Assembly: GCF_000803065.1 (NCBI RefSeq)
Contig: NZ_JSXI01000065.1
Span: forward strand, 1 to 47,242
Length of the DNA: 47,242 bases
Reading direction: 5' to 3'
DNA from: Sphingomonas sp. ERG5
GTDB taxonomy: Bacteria; Pseudomonadota; Alphaproteobacteria; Sphingomonadales; Sphingomonadaceae
Shown here: piece by piece, positions 32,450-42,377 of the stretch
Numbering within the stretch: the stretch's first letter is position 1
How the letters are laid out: every line of letters starts with the position of its first letter
The notes under the pieces: model-generated
Told to the model about the DNA's origin: nothing
What the model saw: only the letters and a program-made list of their open reading frames with translations
Database searches by the model: none
Made by a program: the position numbers and the translations under genes

Positions 32450-32758
32450 AGCCCCCCTGGAAAAATATTCCGGACGCAACCTAACCCGGGCGTGATGTAT
32501 GACAATCAAATTGTTTTTCGCGCTATCCCGCGTGGCGATCAACTGGCGCGGATCGGCCGCGTGATGCCGCGAGAATTGCCGTTTCAGGCCGAAATTGGGG
32601 CCGTTTGGGACCTTTCTAGACCGATCGGTATCTTTTTCTGATAGGGAAGCCTTGTTGACCCTTGCAATTGCGTGTTGCGCTGCGACATAGGCTGCGCGAG
32701 CAATCTGACGGCTCCGGGAGTCGCCGCCAGTCTGCCCCAGTCTGGTTGAGGTATTCCC
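32450..32758. other. 309-bp divergent region of DUF2157 and the RND operon
   Basis: No gene was recognised. It contains the palindrome at 32620-32629 with a plausible promoter around it, and a weak TTGACC at about 32657. Confidence 0.4.
32620..32629. promoter_or_regulatory. TetR-like operator before the RND operon
   Basis: ACCGATCGGT (32620-32629) is a perfect 10-bp palindrome in the sequence CTAGACCGATCGGTATC. TTGGGA (32606-32611) and GTATCT (about 32628-32633) could be promoter elements with the palindrome between them. Efflux pumps are commonly repressed by TetR proteins binding such sites, but no TetR gene is in the window. Confidence 0.4.
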
Positions 32759-35700
32759 GTGATCGGTATCGTCAGAGTCGCGCTGTCGCGCCCACTTACC
32801 TTCATCGTGATGGCGATCCTGATCGCGATCGTCGGCATACTCTCGGCTATTCGCACGCCGGTCGATATCTTCCCCAATATCCGCGTGCCGGTGATCGCGA
32901 TCGCCTGGAATTATAGCGGCCTGTCGCCCGGCGACATGAGCGGGCGGATCATCACGCCGTTCGAACGCGTGCTGACCACCACGGTCAACGACATCGACCA
33001 TATCGAAAGCCAGTCGATGCCCGGCATCGGCGTGGTGAAAATCTATTTCCAGCCCGGCGCCGACATCCGCACCGCGACTGCGCAGGTAACCAGCATATCG
33101 CAGTCGGTGCTGCGTCAGCTGCCGCCGGGGATCACCCCGCCGCTGATCCTCAACTACAACGCCTCGACCGTGCCGATCCTGCAGCTTGCCTTGTCGGGCA
33201 AGGGGCTGTCGGAAGGCAAGCTGTTCGATCTTGCGCAAAATCAGATCCGTCCCCCGCTGGTCACCGTGCCGGGCGCGGCGATTCCCTATCCGTCCGGCGG
33301 GCGCCAGCGTCAGGTACAGATCGATCTCGATCCCCAGGCGCTTCAGTCCAAGGGCTTGTCGGCGCAGGATGTCGGCAACGCGATTGCCGCGCAGAATCAG
33401 ATCAACCCGGCCGGCTTCGCCAAGATCGGCAGCTTCCAGTATAATATTCGCCTCAACAACGCGCCCGGGACGATCGACGAACTCAACGCCTTGCCGGTCA
33501 AGGTGGTGAACGGCGCGACCATCTATATGCGCGACGTGGCCCATGTCCGCGACGGCAGCGCCCCGCAGACCAATATCGTCCATGTCGACGGATCGCGGTC
33601 GGTGCTGATGACGATCCTCAAGAACGGCGCGACCTCGACGCTGGCGATCGTGCAGGGGATCAAGGACGCCTTGCCGGCCATCCAGGAAACGCTGCCGCCC
33701 GAACTCAAGATCGTGCCGATCGGCGACCAGTCGCTGTTCGTGAAGGCCGCGGTGTCCGGGGTGGTCAAGGAAGGCGCGATCGCCGCGGCCCTGACCAGCC
33801 TGATGATCCTGCTGTTCCTCGGGTCGTGGCGCTCGACCGTGATCATCGCGATCTCGATCCCGCTCGCGATCCTCGCCGCGATCATTGCGCTGTCGGCGAC
33901 CGGTCAGACTCTCAACGTGATGACGCTCGGCGGTCTCAGCCTGGCGGTCGGCATCCTGGTCGATGATGCGACGGTGACGATCGAAAATATCAACTGGCAC
34001 CTCGAACAGGGCAAGGGCGTCACTCAGTCGATTCTCGACGGCGCCGCGCAGATCGTCACGCCGGCGTTCGTTTCGCTGCTGTGCATCTGTATCGTGTTCG
34101 TACCGATGTTCTTCCTGCCCGGTGTTGCCGGATTCCTATTCGTGCCGCTCGCGCTGGCGGTGGTCTTTGCGATGATCGCGTCGTTCATCCTGTCGCGTAC
34201 CCTGGTGCCGACCATGGCGATGTATCTGCTTCGCCCACATGCCGGCGATGTGCATGCGGCGGGCACACCCCAGTCGCGCAATCCGCTGGTCCGGTTCCAG
34301 CGCGGGTTCGAGGCGCGCTTCGAGCGCCTCCGGCTTGGCTATGGCCGGCTGCTCGAGCGCGCGCTGGCGACCGGTCGGCCGTTCCTGCTCGGCTTCCTCG
34401 CCGTTGTCGGCCTGTCCTTCCTGCTGGTGCCGTTCCTGGGCGAGAATTTCTTCCCCAGCGTCGATGCCGGGCAGATCACATTGCATGTCCGCGCGCCGGT
34501 CGGCAGCCGGATCGAGGATACCTCAGCGACGTTCGACCGGATCGCGGGCCGCATCCGTCAGGTTATCCCGGCCAAGGAGCTGGTCTCGGTGGTCGACAAT
34601 ATCGGCTTGCCGGTCAGCTCGATCAACACGACCTACAATAACTCCGGCACGATCGGCCCGCAGGACGGCGACATATTGATCCAGCTGTCGGAAGGCCACA
34701 AGCCGACCGCGGACTATATCCGCCAGCTGCGCGAGACGCTGCCGGGCGCGTTCCCGGGCACGACCTTCTCGTTCCTGCCCGCCGACATCACCAGCCAGAT
34801 CCTCAATTTCGGCGCGCCTGCGCCGATCGATATCCAGATCACGGGCAAGGATCAGGCAGGGAATTATGCCTATGCGCGGACCATCCTGCGCAAGGTCGCG
34901 GCGATCCCGGGTGTGGCGGATTCGCGCATCCAGCAATCGGCGCGCTATCCCGAACTGAGCGTCAATATCGACCGCAGCCGGATCGGTGGGCTCGGCCTGA
35001 CCGAGCGCGACGTGACCAACAGCGTCGCCTCGTCGCTGGCCGGGACGTCGCAGACCGCGCCGGTCTTCTATCTCAACCCGGAAAACGGCGTGTCCTATTC
35101 GGTTGTCGCGCAGACCCCCGAATACCGCATTGGCTCGATCAGCGACCTATCCAATATCCCGGTCACTGGCGCTAATGCGGGCAGCGCGGCGCAAGTGCTG
35201 GGCGGGATCGGCTCGATCGCGCGCTCGACCTCGCCGGCGGTCGTCTCGCACTATAACATCCAGGGCGCGATCGACATCTACGCCACCCCCAATGGCCGCG
35301 ACCTCGGCGCGATCGCCGGCGATATCAAGCACGTCCTGGCCGAGCTCAAGGCCAGCGCGCCCAAGGGCACGACCGTGACGCTGCGCGGGCAATATGCGAC
35401 GATGAACAGCGCCTTTTCCGGCCTGTTCTTCGGGCTGATCGGTGCGATCGTGCTGATCTATCTGCTTATCGTGGTGAACTTTCAAAGCTGGCTCGACCCG
35501 TTCGTGATCATCACCGCGCTGCCCGGCGCGCTCGCCGGGATCATCTGGATATTGTTCCTCACCGGCACGACGCTGTCGGTGCCGGCGCTGACCGGCGCGA
35601 TCATGTGCATGGGCGTGGCGACGGCGAATTCGATCCTGGTGGTCAGTTTCGCGCGCGAGCGGCTGGCGGAGCTGGGTGACTCGACCAAGGCGGCACTGGA

Positions 35701-35968
35701 GGCCGGCATGACCCGGTTCCGCCCAGTGCTGATGACCGCATTGGCGATGGTCATCGGCATGTTGCCGATGGCGCTGGGCCTGGGCGAGGGCGGTGAGCAG
35801 AACGCGCCGCTCGGCCGCGCCGTGATCGGCGGGCTGATCGTCGCGACCATCGCCACGCTGATGTTCGTGCCGGTGATCTTCAGCATCGTCCACCGCAAGC
35901 ATGCCGGGAAAAGCGCGCCGCTCGCTCAAGGCTCGGAGAGCCCGAATTTGGAGGAAGTCCATGCCTGA
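32759..35968 (+). CDS. RND efflux transporter permease
   Basis: A 1069-residue inner-membrane RND pump, the proton-driven part of a tripartite efflux system. Twelve helices and two large periplasmic loops are evident. The N-terminus SRPLTFIVMAILIAIVGILS and the PTPVDIFPNI-like PVDIFPNIRVP are typical. The proton-relay acidic pair is Asp402-Asp403 in GILVDDATVTIEN. The C-terminal repeat has MTRFRPVLMTALAMVIGMLP. It lacks heavy-metal-pump signatures I would recognise, so a hydrophobic or amphiphilic drug-like substrate is likely (HAE family). The GTG start at 32759 follows GAGGTATTCCC. The operon order is permease, adaptor, outer-membrane channel, with overlapping genes; the stop overlaps the adaptor start by 8 bp. 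Confidence 0.93.
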   Translation: MIGIVRVALSRPLTFIVMAILIAIVGILSAIRTPVDIFPNIRVPVIAIAWNYSGLSPGDMSGRIITPFERVLTTTVNDIDHIESQSMPGIGVVKIYFQPGADIRTATAQVTSISQSVLRQLPPGITPPLILNYNASTVPILQLALSGKGLSEGKLFDLAQNQIRPPLVTVPGAAIPYPSGGRQRQVQIDLDPQALQSKGLSAQDVGNAIAAQNQINPAGFAKIGSFQYNIRLNNAPGTIDELNALPVKVVNGATIYMRDVAHVRDGSAPQTNIVHVDGSRSVLMTILKNGATSTLAIVQGIKDALPAIQETLPPELKIVPIGDQSLFVKAAVSGVVKEGAIAAALTSLMILLFLGSWRSTVIIAISIPLAILAAIIALSATGQTLNVMTLGGLSLAVGILVDDATVTIENINWHLEQGKGVTQSILDGAAQIVTPAFVSLLCICIVFVPMFFLPGVAGFLFVPLALAVVFAMIASFILSRTLVPTMAMYLLRPHAGDVHAAGTPQSRNPLVRFQRGFEARFERLRLGYGRLLERALATGRPFLLGFLAVVGLSFLLVPFLGENFFPSVDAGQITLHVRAPVGSRIEDTSATFDRIAGRIRQVIPAKELVSVVDNIGLPVSSINTTYNNSGTIGPQDGDILIQLSEGHKPTADYIRQLRETLPGAFPGTTFSFLPADITSQILNFGAPAPIDIQITGKDQAGNYAYARTILRKVAAIPGVADSRIQQSARYPELSVNIDRSRIGGLGLTERDVTNSVASSLAGTSQTAPVFYLNPENGVSYSVVAQTPEYRIGSISDLSNIPVTGANAGSAAQVLGGIGSIARSTSPAVVSHYNIQGAIDIYATPNGRDLGAIAGDIKHVLAELKASAPKGTTVTLRGQYATMNSAFSGLFFGLIGAIVLIYLLIVVNFQSWLDPFVIITALPGALAGIIWILFLTGTTLSVPALTGAIMCMGVATANSILVVSFARERLAELGDSTKAALEAGMTRFRPVLMTALAMVIGMLPMALGLGEGGEQNAPLGRAVIGGLIVATIATLMFVPVIFSIVHRKHAGKSAPLAQGSESPNLEEVHA

Positions 35969-37133
35969 ACCCGCTTCCGGTTCGTTGAAGAAAGTCGGGA
36001 TCGCCGCGGCGGTCGTCGCGGTCGGTCTTGCCGGGCTGGGCATCTTCATGCGCAGCCATTCCGATGCGCAACTCGCCAACTGGACCACCGCCCAGGCGAC
36101 GCCGATCGTCACGGTGATCCAGGCCAAGGGAGCGGGCGCAAGCGACGCGCTGACGTTGCCGGGCAATGTCCAGGCGTTCAACAGCGCGCCGATCTACGCC
36201 CGGACCAATGGCTATGTCCGGCGCTGGTTCGTCGATATCGGCGATTCGGTGCGCGCTGGGCAGACGCTTGCCATTCTCGATGCACCCGAAGTCGATCAGC
36301 AGGTCGAGGCGGCACGCGCCGACCTGCAGACCGCTCGCGCCAACCGTGCGCTCGCTGCTTCCACGGCGACGCGCTGGCGCGACTTGCTGGCCAAGGATGC
36401 GGTGTCGAAGCAGGAGACCGACGAGAAGTTCGGCGACCTCGCCGCCAAATCGGCGATCGCCAATGCGGCGTCGGCCAATGTCCGGCGGCTCGGAGCGTTG
36501 CAGGGCTTTACCCGCCTGACCGCGCCTTTCTCCGGTACGGTCACCAGCCGCTCGACTCAGATCGGCGCGCTGGTCACCTCCGGCACGGCCGCTTCGACGC
36601 CGCTGTTCACCGTGGCCGATGTCAGCCGCATGCGCATCTATGTCCGGATACCCCAGGCCTTTTCGGGCCAGATTCATCAGGGCATGCATGCGAGCCTGAC
36701 CGTGCCGGAATTTCCGGGGCGCGATTTCGATGTGACGCTGACGCGCAGCGCCGGTGCGGTCGATCCGCAATCGGGCACCGTGCTGGTCGAACTGCAGACC
36801 GCCAATGACGACCGCGCGCTGAAGCCGGGCGCCTATGCGCAAGTCAAGTTCCCGGTCGGCGGCGGTGCCACGGCTGGGTTGCGGCTGCCGTCGAGTGCGC
36901 TGATGATCGGTGCGAAGGGGACGCAAGTCGCAGTGGTCGGCGCCGATGGCAAGGCGCAGCTCAAGACCATCACCATCGGCCGCGACGATGGCGACAGCGT
37001 GTCGATCAGCGCCGGCCTGACTGCCGCCGACCGCGTGATCGACAGCCCGCCGGACTCGCTCCAGAGCGGCGATCCGGTGCGCATCACCACCACCCCCCAG
37101 CCCGGTGCAGGAGCGACCCGTGCACCGCGCTAG
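35961..37133 (+). CDS. RND periplasmic adaptor (membrane fusion protein)
   Basis: A 390-residue adaptor linking the permease to the outer-membrane channel. A membrane anchor (VGIAAAVVAVGLAGLGIFM) follows a short N-region. The barrel-sandwich motif is GYVRRWFVDIGDSVRAGQTLAILDAPEVDQQ, then a coiled-coil hairpin (ARADLQTARANRALAAS through AIANAASANVRRL) and the second lipoyl half TRLTAPFSGTVTSRSTQIGALV. The beta-barrel part with RIYVRIPQAF closes the core. GGAGGAAGTCC precedes the ATG at 35961, inside the permease's last codons. The channel gene starts 14 bp before its stop. Confidence 0.92.
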   Translation: MPEPASGSLKKVGIAAAVVAVGLAGLGIFMRSHSDAQLANWTTAQATPIVTVIQAKGAGASDALTLPGNVQAFNSAPIYARTNGYVRRWFVDIGDSVRAGQTLAILDAPEVDQQVEAARADLQTARANRALAASTATRWRDLLAKDAVSKQETDEKFGDLAAKSAIANAASANVRRLGALQGFTRLTAPFSGTVTSRSTQIGALVTSGTAASTPLFTVADVSRMRIYVRIPQAFSGQIHQGMHASLTVPEFPGRDFDVTLTRSAGAVDPQSGTVLVELQTANDDRALKPGAYAQVKFPVGGGATAGLRLPSSALMIGAKGTQVAVVGADGKAQLKTITIGRDDGDSVSISAGLTAADRVIDSPPDSLQSGDPVRITTTPQPGAGATRAPR

Positions 37134-38532
37134 GACTGGGCTGACGGCGGTCATCGCAGCAGCGCTGACGGGCTGTTCGCTCGCCCCGCCCTACAGCGTG
37201 CCGCCGGCGCCGACCGCGCCGTCCTATAAGGAGCTCGGCAAGTGGCAGCCGGCCGAGGTCGGCGTCGCGCCCGGTCCGTGGTGGAGCGCGTTCGGTGATA
37301 CCGTGCTGGACGGGCTCGAGGCGCGGATCGAAAGCGGCAATCCCAACCTCGCCGTGGCGGTCGCGCGTTACGACCAGGCGCGGGGACAGCTTCGCGAAGC
37401 TCAGGCTGCGCAATTGCCCAGCCTCGACGCCAGCGCGAGCGCCGATCGCGCGCGAGTCTCGGGCGGGCGTCCCTTGAGCAGCAACGGCGCCGCGACCTAT
37501 ACCGATCTGCGTCTCGGCGGCTCGCTTGCCTATGAGATCGATCTGTTCGGCCGCGTCCGCAACACGGTGCGCGCCAATGCCGCCGAGGCAGAGGCGAGCG
37601 CGCAGGATGTCGCCGCCGTGCGGCTTGGGCTGCAGGCGACGCTGGCTGATTATTACTTCCAGATGCGCGGGCTCGATGCGCGCGCGGTCCTGCTGCGCCA
37701 GACGGTCGAGGCATTCGAGCGCGCGTTTGAGCTGACCGACACGCGGCACAGCGGCGGGATCGCATCGGGCATCGACGTCAGCCGCTCGGCAGCCTTGCTG
37801 TCGAGCGCGCGGGCGGAGCTGTCGGCAGTGGCGGGTGACCGCGCCGCGTTCGAACACGCCATCGCCGCGCTGGTCGGGGAGTCGCCGTCAAACTTCTCGA
37901 TCCCCATTGCCGATGTGCAGCGCCAGCCGCCGACCATTGCGGTCGGCATCCCCTCGACCCTGTTGCAGCGCCGCCCCGATGTGGTCGCCGCCGAGCGCCG
38001 CGTCGCCGCCGCCAATGCGCGGATCGGCGTTGCCCGCGCTGCGCAATTCCCGTCGCTGACGCTGGGCGGCGCCGGCGGGTTCGAGGCGGGCAATAGCGAC
38101 ATTCTCAGCGCCTCGAATGGCTTCTGGGCGCTTGGGCCGCTCTCGGCTGCGCTGTCGATCTTCGACGGCGGCGCGCGGCGTGCGCGGGTACGGATCAGCC
38201 GCGCGCAATATGACGAGGCTGCCGCCAGCTATCGCTCGACCGTGCTCGCCGCCTTTCGCGAGGTCGAGGACGACCTTGCCCGCGCGCACAGCCTCGCCGC
38301 GCAGGAGCAGGACCAGCAAGCCGCGACCCGCGCCGCCGAACGCACCCGCGACCTGGCGCTGATCCGCTATCGCGACGGTGCGTCGGACTATCTCGAAGTC
38401 GTCACCGCGCAGACTGCGGCGCTCGACGCGCAGCGGTCGTTGCTCGAGGTGCAGAGCCGTCGGCTGCAGATCGCGGTCGACACGGTTCGCGCGATTGGTG
38501 GTACAGACGGCGCCGGCACGGCGGCGGGTTAG
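37120..38532 (+). CDS. Outer-membrane efflux channel lipoprotein (NodT/OprM type)
   Basis: A 470-residue TolC-family channel. The GTG at 37120 follows GCAGGAGCGACCC; the GTG at 37105 has a poorer site. The lipobox LTGC gives lipidation at about residue 19. The motif SYKELGKWQPA and the inner repeat with PWWSAFGDTVLDGLE, followed by helices such as NPNLAVAVARYDQARGQL, is the family opening. The second half repeats this (RRPDVVAAERRVAAANARIG and DYLEVVTAQTAALDAQRSLL). It forms the trimeric outer-membrane exit duct of the pump encoded just upstream. Confidence 0.92.
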   Translation: MHRARTGLTAVIAAALTGCSLAPPYSVPPAPTAPSYKELGKWQPAEVGVAPGPWWSAFGDTVLDGLEARIESGNPNLAVAVARYDQARGQLREAQAAQLPSLDASASADRARVSGGRPLSSNGAATYTDLRLGGSLAYEIDLFGRVRNTVRANAAEAEASAQDVAAVRLGLQATLADYYFQMRGLDARAVLLRQTVEAFERAFELTDTRHSGGIASGIDVSRSAALLSSARAELSAVAGDRAAFEHAIAALVGESPSNFSIPIADVQRQPPTIAVGIPSTLLQRRPDVVAAERRVAAANARIGVARAAQFPSLTLGGAGGFEAGNSDILSASNGFWALGPLSAALSIFDGGARRARVRISRAQYDEAAASYRSTVLAAFREVEDDLARAHSLAAQEQDQQAATRAAERTRDLALIRYRDGASDYLEVVTAQTAALDAQRSLLEVQSRRLQIAVDTVRAIGGTDGAGTAAG

Positions 38533-38635
38533 ACCCGATCGATATTCCCGTTGTTCCGGACCGTGGAGGTCGAACAGCGCAGAGCTTATCCTTGCCACGA
38601 TATGGGCAGCGAGGGCGAAGAGCGCCTGATCATCC

Positions 38636-38700
38636 AGTCATGTCAAAGAGCGGGGCGGAACACCGGTAAATGTCCTCTCCGCCGCCCCGTTGACATGACT
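38636..38700 (+). terminator. Long hairpin after the RND operon
   Basis: Outer arms AGTCATGTCA (38636-38645) and TGACATGACT (38691-38700) are perfect inverted repeats. Inner arms CGGGGCGG (38651-38658) and CCGCCCCG (38682-38689) extend the stem with bulges. It lies 104 bp after the channel stop, between convergent operons. It has no U-tract; it could also be a repeat element. Confidence 0.45.
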
Positions 38701-38771
38701 TGCGCCCAGCTTGAATCGGCATCGCCCGCCATGTCGTTCAGGCGGAATGTCGATCCGGTCTTAGTCCGGTG

Positions 38772-39155
38772 TCAGGCCGGCAAGCGATGCATGGCGCAGA
38801 GCTTGTTGCCTGCGGGGTCACGTATATAGGCAAGGTAAAGCTTACCGAAACTGCCCTGGCGAATGCCGGGCGGATCTTCGCACGATGCCCCTCCCGCAGC
38901 GACGCCGGCGGCATGCCAGGCATCGGCTTCCTCGGGCGACTTGGCGGCGAAGCCGATCGTGCCGCCGTTGGCGAAGCAAGCGGGCTCGCCATTAATGGGT
39001 TTGGAGATCGAGAAGATGCCGGTTGCGGTCACATAGAAGACGCGGCCCTTCTCATCGAGCCGGCCCGGCGGGATGCCCAGAGTCGCCAGTGTCGTGTCGT
39101 AGAAGCTCTTCGATTCATCGACATTGTTCGCGCCGACCATGATATGACTGAACAT
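38772..39155 (-). CDS. VOC (glyoxalase) family protein
   Basis: A 127-residue VOC protein: MFSHIMVGANNVDESKSFYD is the family opening (metal-ligand His4), followed by TIGFAAKSPEEADAWHAAGVA as helix-strand two, and the closing KLYLAYIRDPAGNKLCAMHR. This is the lactoylglutathione-lyase-like type of unassigned function. AGGGAGTGAATATCGG precedes the ATG at 39155. It is on the same strand as the second VOC gene and glnD, 75 bp downstream of the former. Confidence 0.85.
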   Translation of the reverse strand: MFSHIMVGANNVDESKSFYDTTLATLGIPPGRLDEKGRVFYVTATGIFSISKPINGEPACFANGGTIGFAAKSPEEADAWHAAGVAAGGASCEDPPGIRQGSFGKLYLAYIRDPAGNKLCAMHRLPA

Positions 39156-39229
39156 CCGATATTCACTCCCTGGTTATTCTTGCCGGGTTCATTGCAGAAG
39201 GCTGGCGCCGCTGTCGACCGCTGATCCGG

Positions 39230-39616
39230 TCAGGCCGCGACCGGCGGCTCCCACAATTCAATCGCATTGCCTTCGGGATCATGGATGCGCGCAAACTGGC
39301 CGGTGGACGGGGCGTTCCATTCGGGTTTGGTGATGATGTCCACGCCTGCCGCGCGCAGTTGTGCGAGCAGTGAATCGAGATCGCGGACGCGCAGATTGAG
39401 CATGAATTGCTTGTCGGCGGCGAAATAGTCGGTCGCTTGCTGGAACGGTGCGAACACCACCGGGCCGCCTTCGGTCTGCCACGACCATTGATCGGGCGTT
39501 GCACCCTCGGTCGCGACGCAGCCCGCGCCAATGCCGAGATGATCGCGGTACCAGGCGGACAATGCGTCCGGATCCTGTGCGCGAAAGAACAGGCCACCAA
39601 TTCCCAATACCGGCAT
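39230..39616 (-). CDS. VOC (glyoxalase) family protein
   Basis: A 128-residue VOC protein: VLGIGGLFFRAQDPDALSAW, YRDHLGI, then a strand pair FMLNLRVRDLDSLLAQLRAA and the closing GQFARIHDPEGNAIELWEPP, where Glu of IELWEP is the usual metal ligand. It is about as divergent from the VOC gene beside it as two family members usually are. The ATG at 39616 follows GGGAGACAAGAG; a longer frame to 39670 overlaps glnD. The 13-bp gap after glnD suggests a shared transcript. Confidence 0.85.
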   Translation of the reverse strand: MPVLGIGGLFFRAQDPDALSAWYRDHLGIGAGCVATEGATPDQWSWQTEGGPVVFAPFQQATDYFAADKQFMLNLRVRDLDSLLAQLRAAGVDIITKPEWNAPSTGQFARIHDPEGNAIELWEPPVAA

Positions 39617-39629
39617 CTCTTGTCTCCCG

Positions 39630-42377
39630 TTACGTCGCCTCGATCGTCTCCTGACCTGCCGCGGCGTCAAGCAGGCGGCGCTCGATCGTCTTCAGCCGTG
39701 GCCCGCCGGCGATCTTGTCGCCGAGCAGGTCGGTCAGATAGAAAGTGTCCACCGCGCGCTCGCCATAGGTCGCGACGTGCGACGAGTGAATCGTCACCTT
39801 CGACTGGAACAATGTGTAAGCGAGCTGGTGCAGCAGCGCCGGCCGGTCGCGCGCATTGACCTCGACCACGGTGAAGCGGTTCGAAGCCTTGTTGTCGATC
39901 AGCACGTTGGGCACGATCTCGAATGCCTCGGCGCGGGTGCGGGGCAGGGGCTTGGCCATCAGCCGGTCGAGCATCTTGCCGCGATTGGCCAGCGCATCCT
40001 CGATCGCGGTCTGCAGCCGCTCGAGCTGCCCGGCATCGTCGAACGGGCGGCCAAAGGGATCCTGGACGAGGAAATTGTCCAGCGCCATGCCGTCGCGCGT
40101 GGTGTGGATGCGCGCGTCGATGATGTTGCCGCCCGCGACATGGATCGCCCCGGCGATGCGGTAGAACAGCCCGGGATGGTCGGCGGCATAGACGGTGACC
40201 AGGGTCGCGCCGCGTTCGGGATAGACCTGCGCGGCGATCGACAGCTGTGCGCCGCCCGCCGCCTCGATCAGCCGGGCATTGCGCGCCAGCACATCCTCGG
40301 GCTCGGCGACCCAATAGGGTTCGGGCAAACGCTTCACCAGCCGGGCGAAGGTCGCATCGTCCCAGCCAAGCGCCGCCTGCAGCGTTTCCTGCTTGGCGGC
40401 GATGCGGTCGGCGCGGCCCTTTTGCTTATGGCCGAGGCGCAGCACTTCTTCGGCGGATTCGTACAGGTCGGACAGCAATTGCCGCTTCCAGCCATTCCAC
40501 ACGCCCGGCCCGACCGCGCGGATATCGACCACGGTCAGCGCGAGCAGCATTCGGAGGCGTTCGGGGCTTTGCACCGCTTCGGCGAAGTCGAGAATGGTCT
40601 TGAAATCCGACAGGTCGCGCTTGAACGCCGTCGCCGACATCAGCAGATGCGCGCGGACCAGCCAGGCGACGGTCTCGGTCTCGGCCGGGGTCAGTCCGAA
40701 GCGCGGACAGAGCCGGTGCGCGACTTCGGCGCCGAGCACCGAATGATCGCCGCCGCGGCCCTTGGCGATGTCGTGCAGCAGCACCGCGACATAGAGCGCG
40801 CGGCGCGACACGATCTGCTTCATGATCGCGGTGGAGAGCGGGTGATCCTCATTGAGTTCGCCATGCTCGATCTTGGACAAGAGCCCGATCGCGCGGATGG
40901 TGTGCTCGTCGACGGTATAGTGATGATACATGTCGAACTGCATCTGCGCGACGACGCGGCCGAAATCGGGCACGAAACGCCCGAACACGCCCGCCTCGTT
41001 CATCCAGCGCAGCACCGTTTCGGGATCGCGCGGGGAGGTCAGCACGTCGAGGAAGTACGCGTTGGCGTCGGGATCCTTGCGGATGTCGTCGGCCAGCTTC
41101 GCATCGCGCGCGGCGGCGCGCATCGCCAGCGGGTGAATCTCCAGCCCATGCTTGTCGGCCAGCGCGAACATCTCGATCAGCCGCACCGGCTTCTTCGCCA
41201 GGAAATCGTCCGACGGCAAGGTGATGCGCCCGCGTTCGAGCCGGAAGCCGTTGAGCTTGCTCGGATGGCGGCGGAGCGTCGGCAGACCGAAGCGCCGGCC
41301 GCGCGCGGCGAATTTCTCGTCGAGATGCGCGAGGAAGACGCCCGTGAGGTTGCCGACCGTCTTCGCCTGCAGGAAGTAATATTGCATGAAGCGCTCGACG
41401 CTCGACTTGCCCGGGCGGTCGGCGAAGCGCAGCCGCTCGGCAATCTCGCGCTGCAGGTCGAAGGTCAGTCGGTCCTCGGCGCGGCCGGCGATGCTGTGCA
41501 GCTGGCAGCGGACCGCCCAGAGGAAATTCTCCGCGCGGTGGAACTGGCGATATTCGTCGGCGGTCAGCAGCCCGGTATCGACCAGCTCGGCCGAGCTTTG
41601 CACATTATAAGCGTATTTGCCGATCCAGAAGAGCGTGTGGAGATCGCGCAGGCCGCCCTTGCCCTCCTTCACATTGGGTTCGACGACATAGCGCGTGTCG
41701 CCCATTTTCTTGTGCCGCACGTCACGCTCGGCAAGCTTGTCGGCGATGAAGGCGCGCGCGGTATCGGTCTGCACCTCGACCTTGAAGCGGCGCGCGGCTT
41801 CTTCGTAGAGCGCGGTATCGCCCCACACATAGCGCGCCTCGAGCAAGGCGGTGCGGATGGTGATGTCGCTCTTGGCCTGGCGCACCATTTCATCGAGCGA
41901 ACGGCTGCTGTGACCGACCTTCAGGCCGAGGTCCCACAGCGCATAGAGCATGGTCTCGATCACCTGCTCGCTCCACCCGGTCTGTTTCCAGGGGGTGAGG
42001 AAGCCGATGTCGATGTCCGAATGCGGCGCCATCTCACCGCGCCCATAACCGCCGACCGCGATCAGGGTGAGCCGTTCGGACGCCGTCGCATTGTTGACCG
42101 GATAGAGCCGTGTGACGGTGAAGTCGTAGAGCAGGCGCAGCAGCTGGTCGGTCAGGAACGCCTGTGCCGCAGCGGCCTCCAGCCCGCGCGAGGGATGGTC
42201 GACCAGCCGGCGGGCGATCTCGGCCCGTCCGGCGTCGAGCGCGGCCTTGAGCTGCACCGAAGCGGCGCGGCGCAGCGCGACCTTGTCGTCGCCCTCCAAT
42301 GCGGCAAGCGTATCGGCAAGCACGCGGCGATCGATGATCGCGCGGCGCTGAGGCAGGGAGTCGAAGCGGCCGGTCAT
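39630..42377 (-). CDS. glnD: Protein-PII uridylyltransferase/uridylyl-removing enzyme
   Basis: A 915-residue bifunctional nitrogen sensor that uridylylates PII when glutamine is low and removes UMP when it is high. The nucleotidyltransferase domain has VGGYGRGEMAPHSDIDIGFL. The HD domain has LLHDIAKGRGGDHS with a preceding YHHYTVDEHT. Two ACT domains that bind glutamine close the protein: TLVTVYAADHPGLFYRIAGA and FTVVEVNARDRPALLHQLAY. All catalytic motifs look intact. The ATG at 42377 has no strong ribosome-binding site. The divergent GNAT gene starts 110 bp away. The two VOC genes follow downstream. Confidence 0.97.
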   Translation of the reverse strand: MTGRFDSLPQRRAIIDRRVLADTLAALEGDDKVALRRAASVQLKAALDAGRAEIARRLVDHPSRGLEAAAAQAFLTDQLLRLLYDFTVTRLYPVNNATASERLTLIAVGGYGRGEMAPHSDIDIGFLTPWKQTGWSEQVIETMLYALWDLGLKVGHSSRSLDEMVRQAKSDITIRTALLEARYVWGDTALYEEAARRFKVEVQTDTARAFIADKLAERDVRHKKMGDTRYVVEPNVKEGKGGLRDLHTLFWIGKYAYNVQSSAELVDTGLLTADEYRQFHRAENFLWAVRCQLHSIAGRAEDRLTFDLQREIAERLRFADRPGKSSVERFMQYYFLQAKTVGNLTGVFLAHLDEKFAARGRRFGLPTLRRHPSKLNGFRLERGRITLPSDDFLAKKPVRLIEMFALADKHGLEIHPLAMRAAARDAKLADDIRKDPDANAYFLDVLTSPRDPETVLRWMNEAGVFGRFVPDFGRVVAQMQFDMYHHYTVDEHTIRAIGLLSKIEHGELNEDHPLSTAIMKQIVSRRALYVAVLLHDIAKGRGGDHSVLGAEVAHRLCPRFGLTPAETETVAWLVRAHLLMSATAFKRDLSDFKTILDFAEAVQSPERLRMLLALTVVDIRAVGPGVWNGWKRQLLSDLYESAEEVLRLGHKQKGRADRIAAKQETLQAALGWDDATFARLVKRLPEPYWVAEPEDVLARNARLIEAAGGAQLSIAAQVYPERGATLVTVYAADHPGLFYRIAGAIHVAGGNIIDARIHTTRDGMALDNFLVQDPFGRPFDDAGQLERLQTAIEDALANRGKMLDRLMAKPLPRTRAEAFEIVPNVLIDNKASNRFTVVEVNARDRPALLHQLAYTLFQSKVTIHSSHVATYGERAVDTFYLTDLLGDKIAGGPRLKTIERRLLDAAAGQETIEAT

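Noticed and set aside
32450..34000. Minus-strand frame extending the DUF2157 protein by about 500 residues
   Set aside because: The extension is antisense to the RND permease and rich in Arg, Asp and His; the DUF2157 start at 32449 has a ribosome-binding site.
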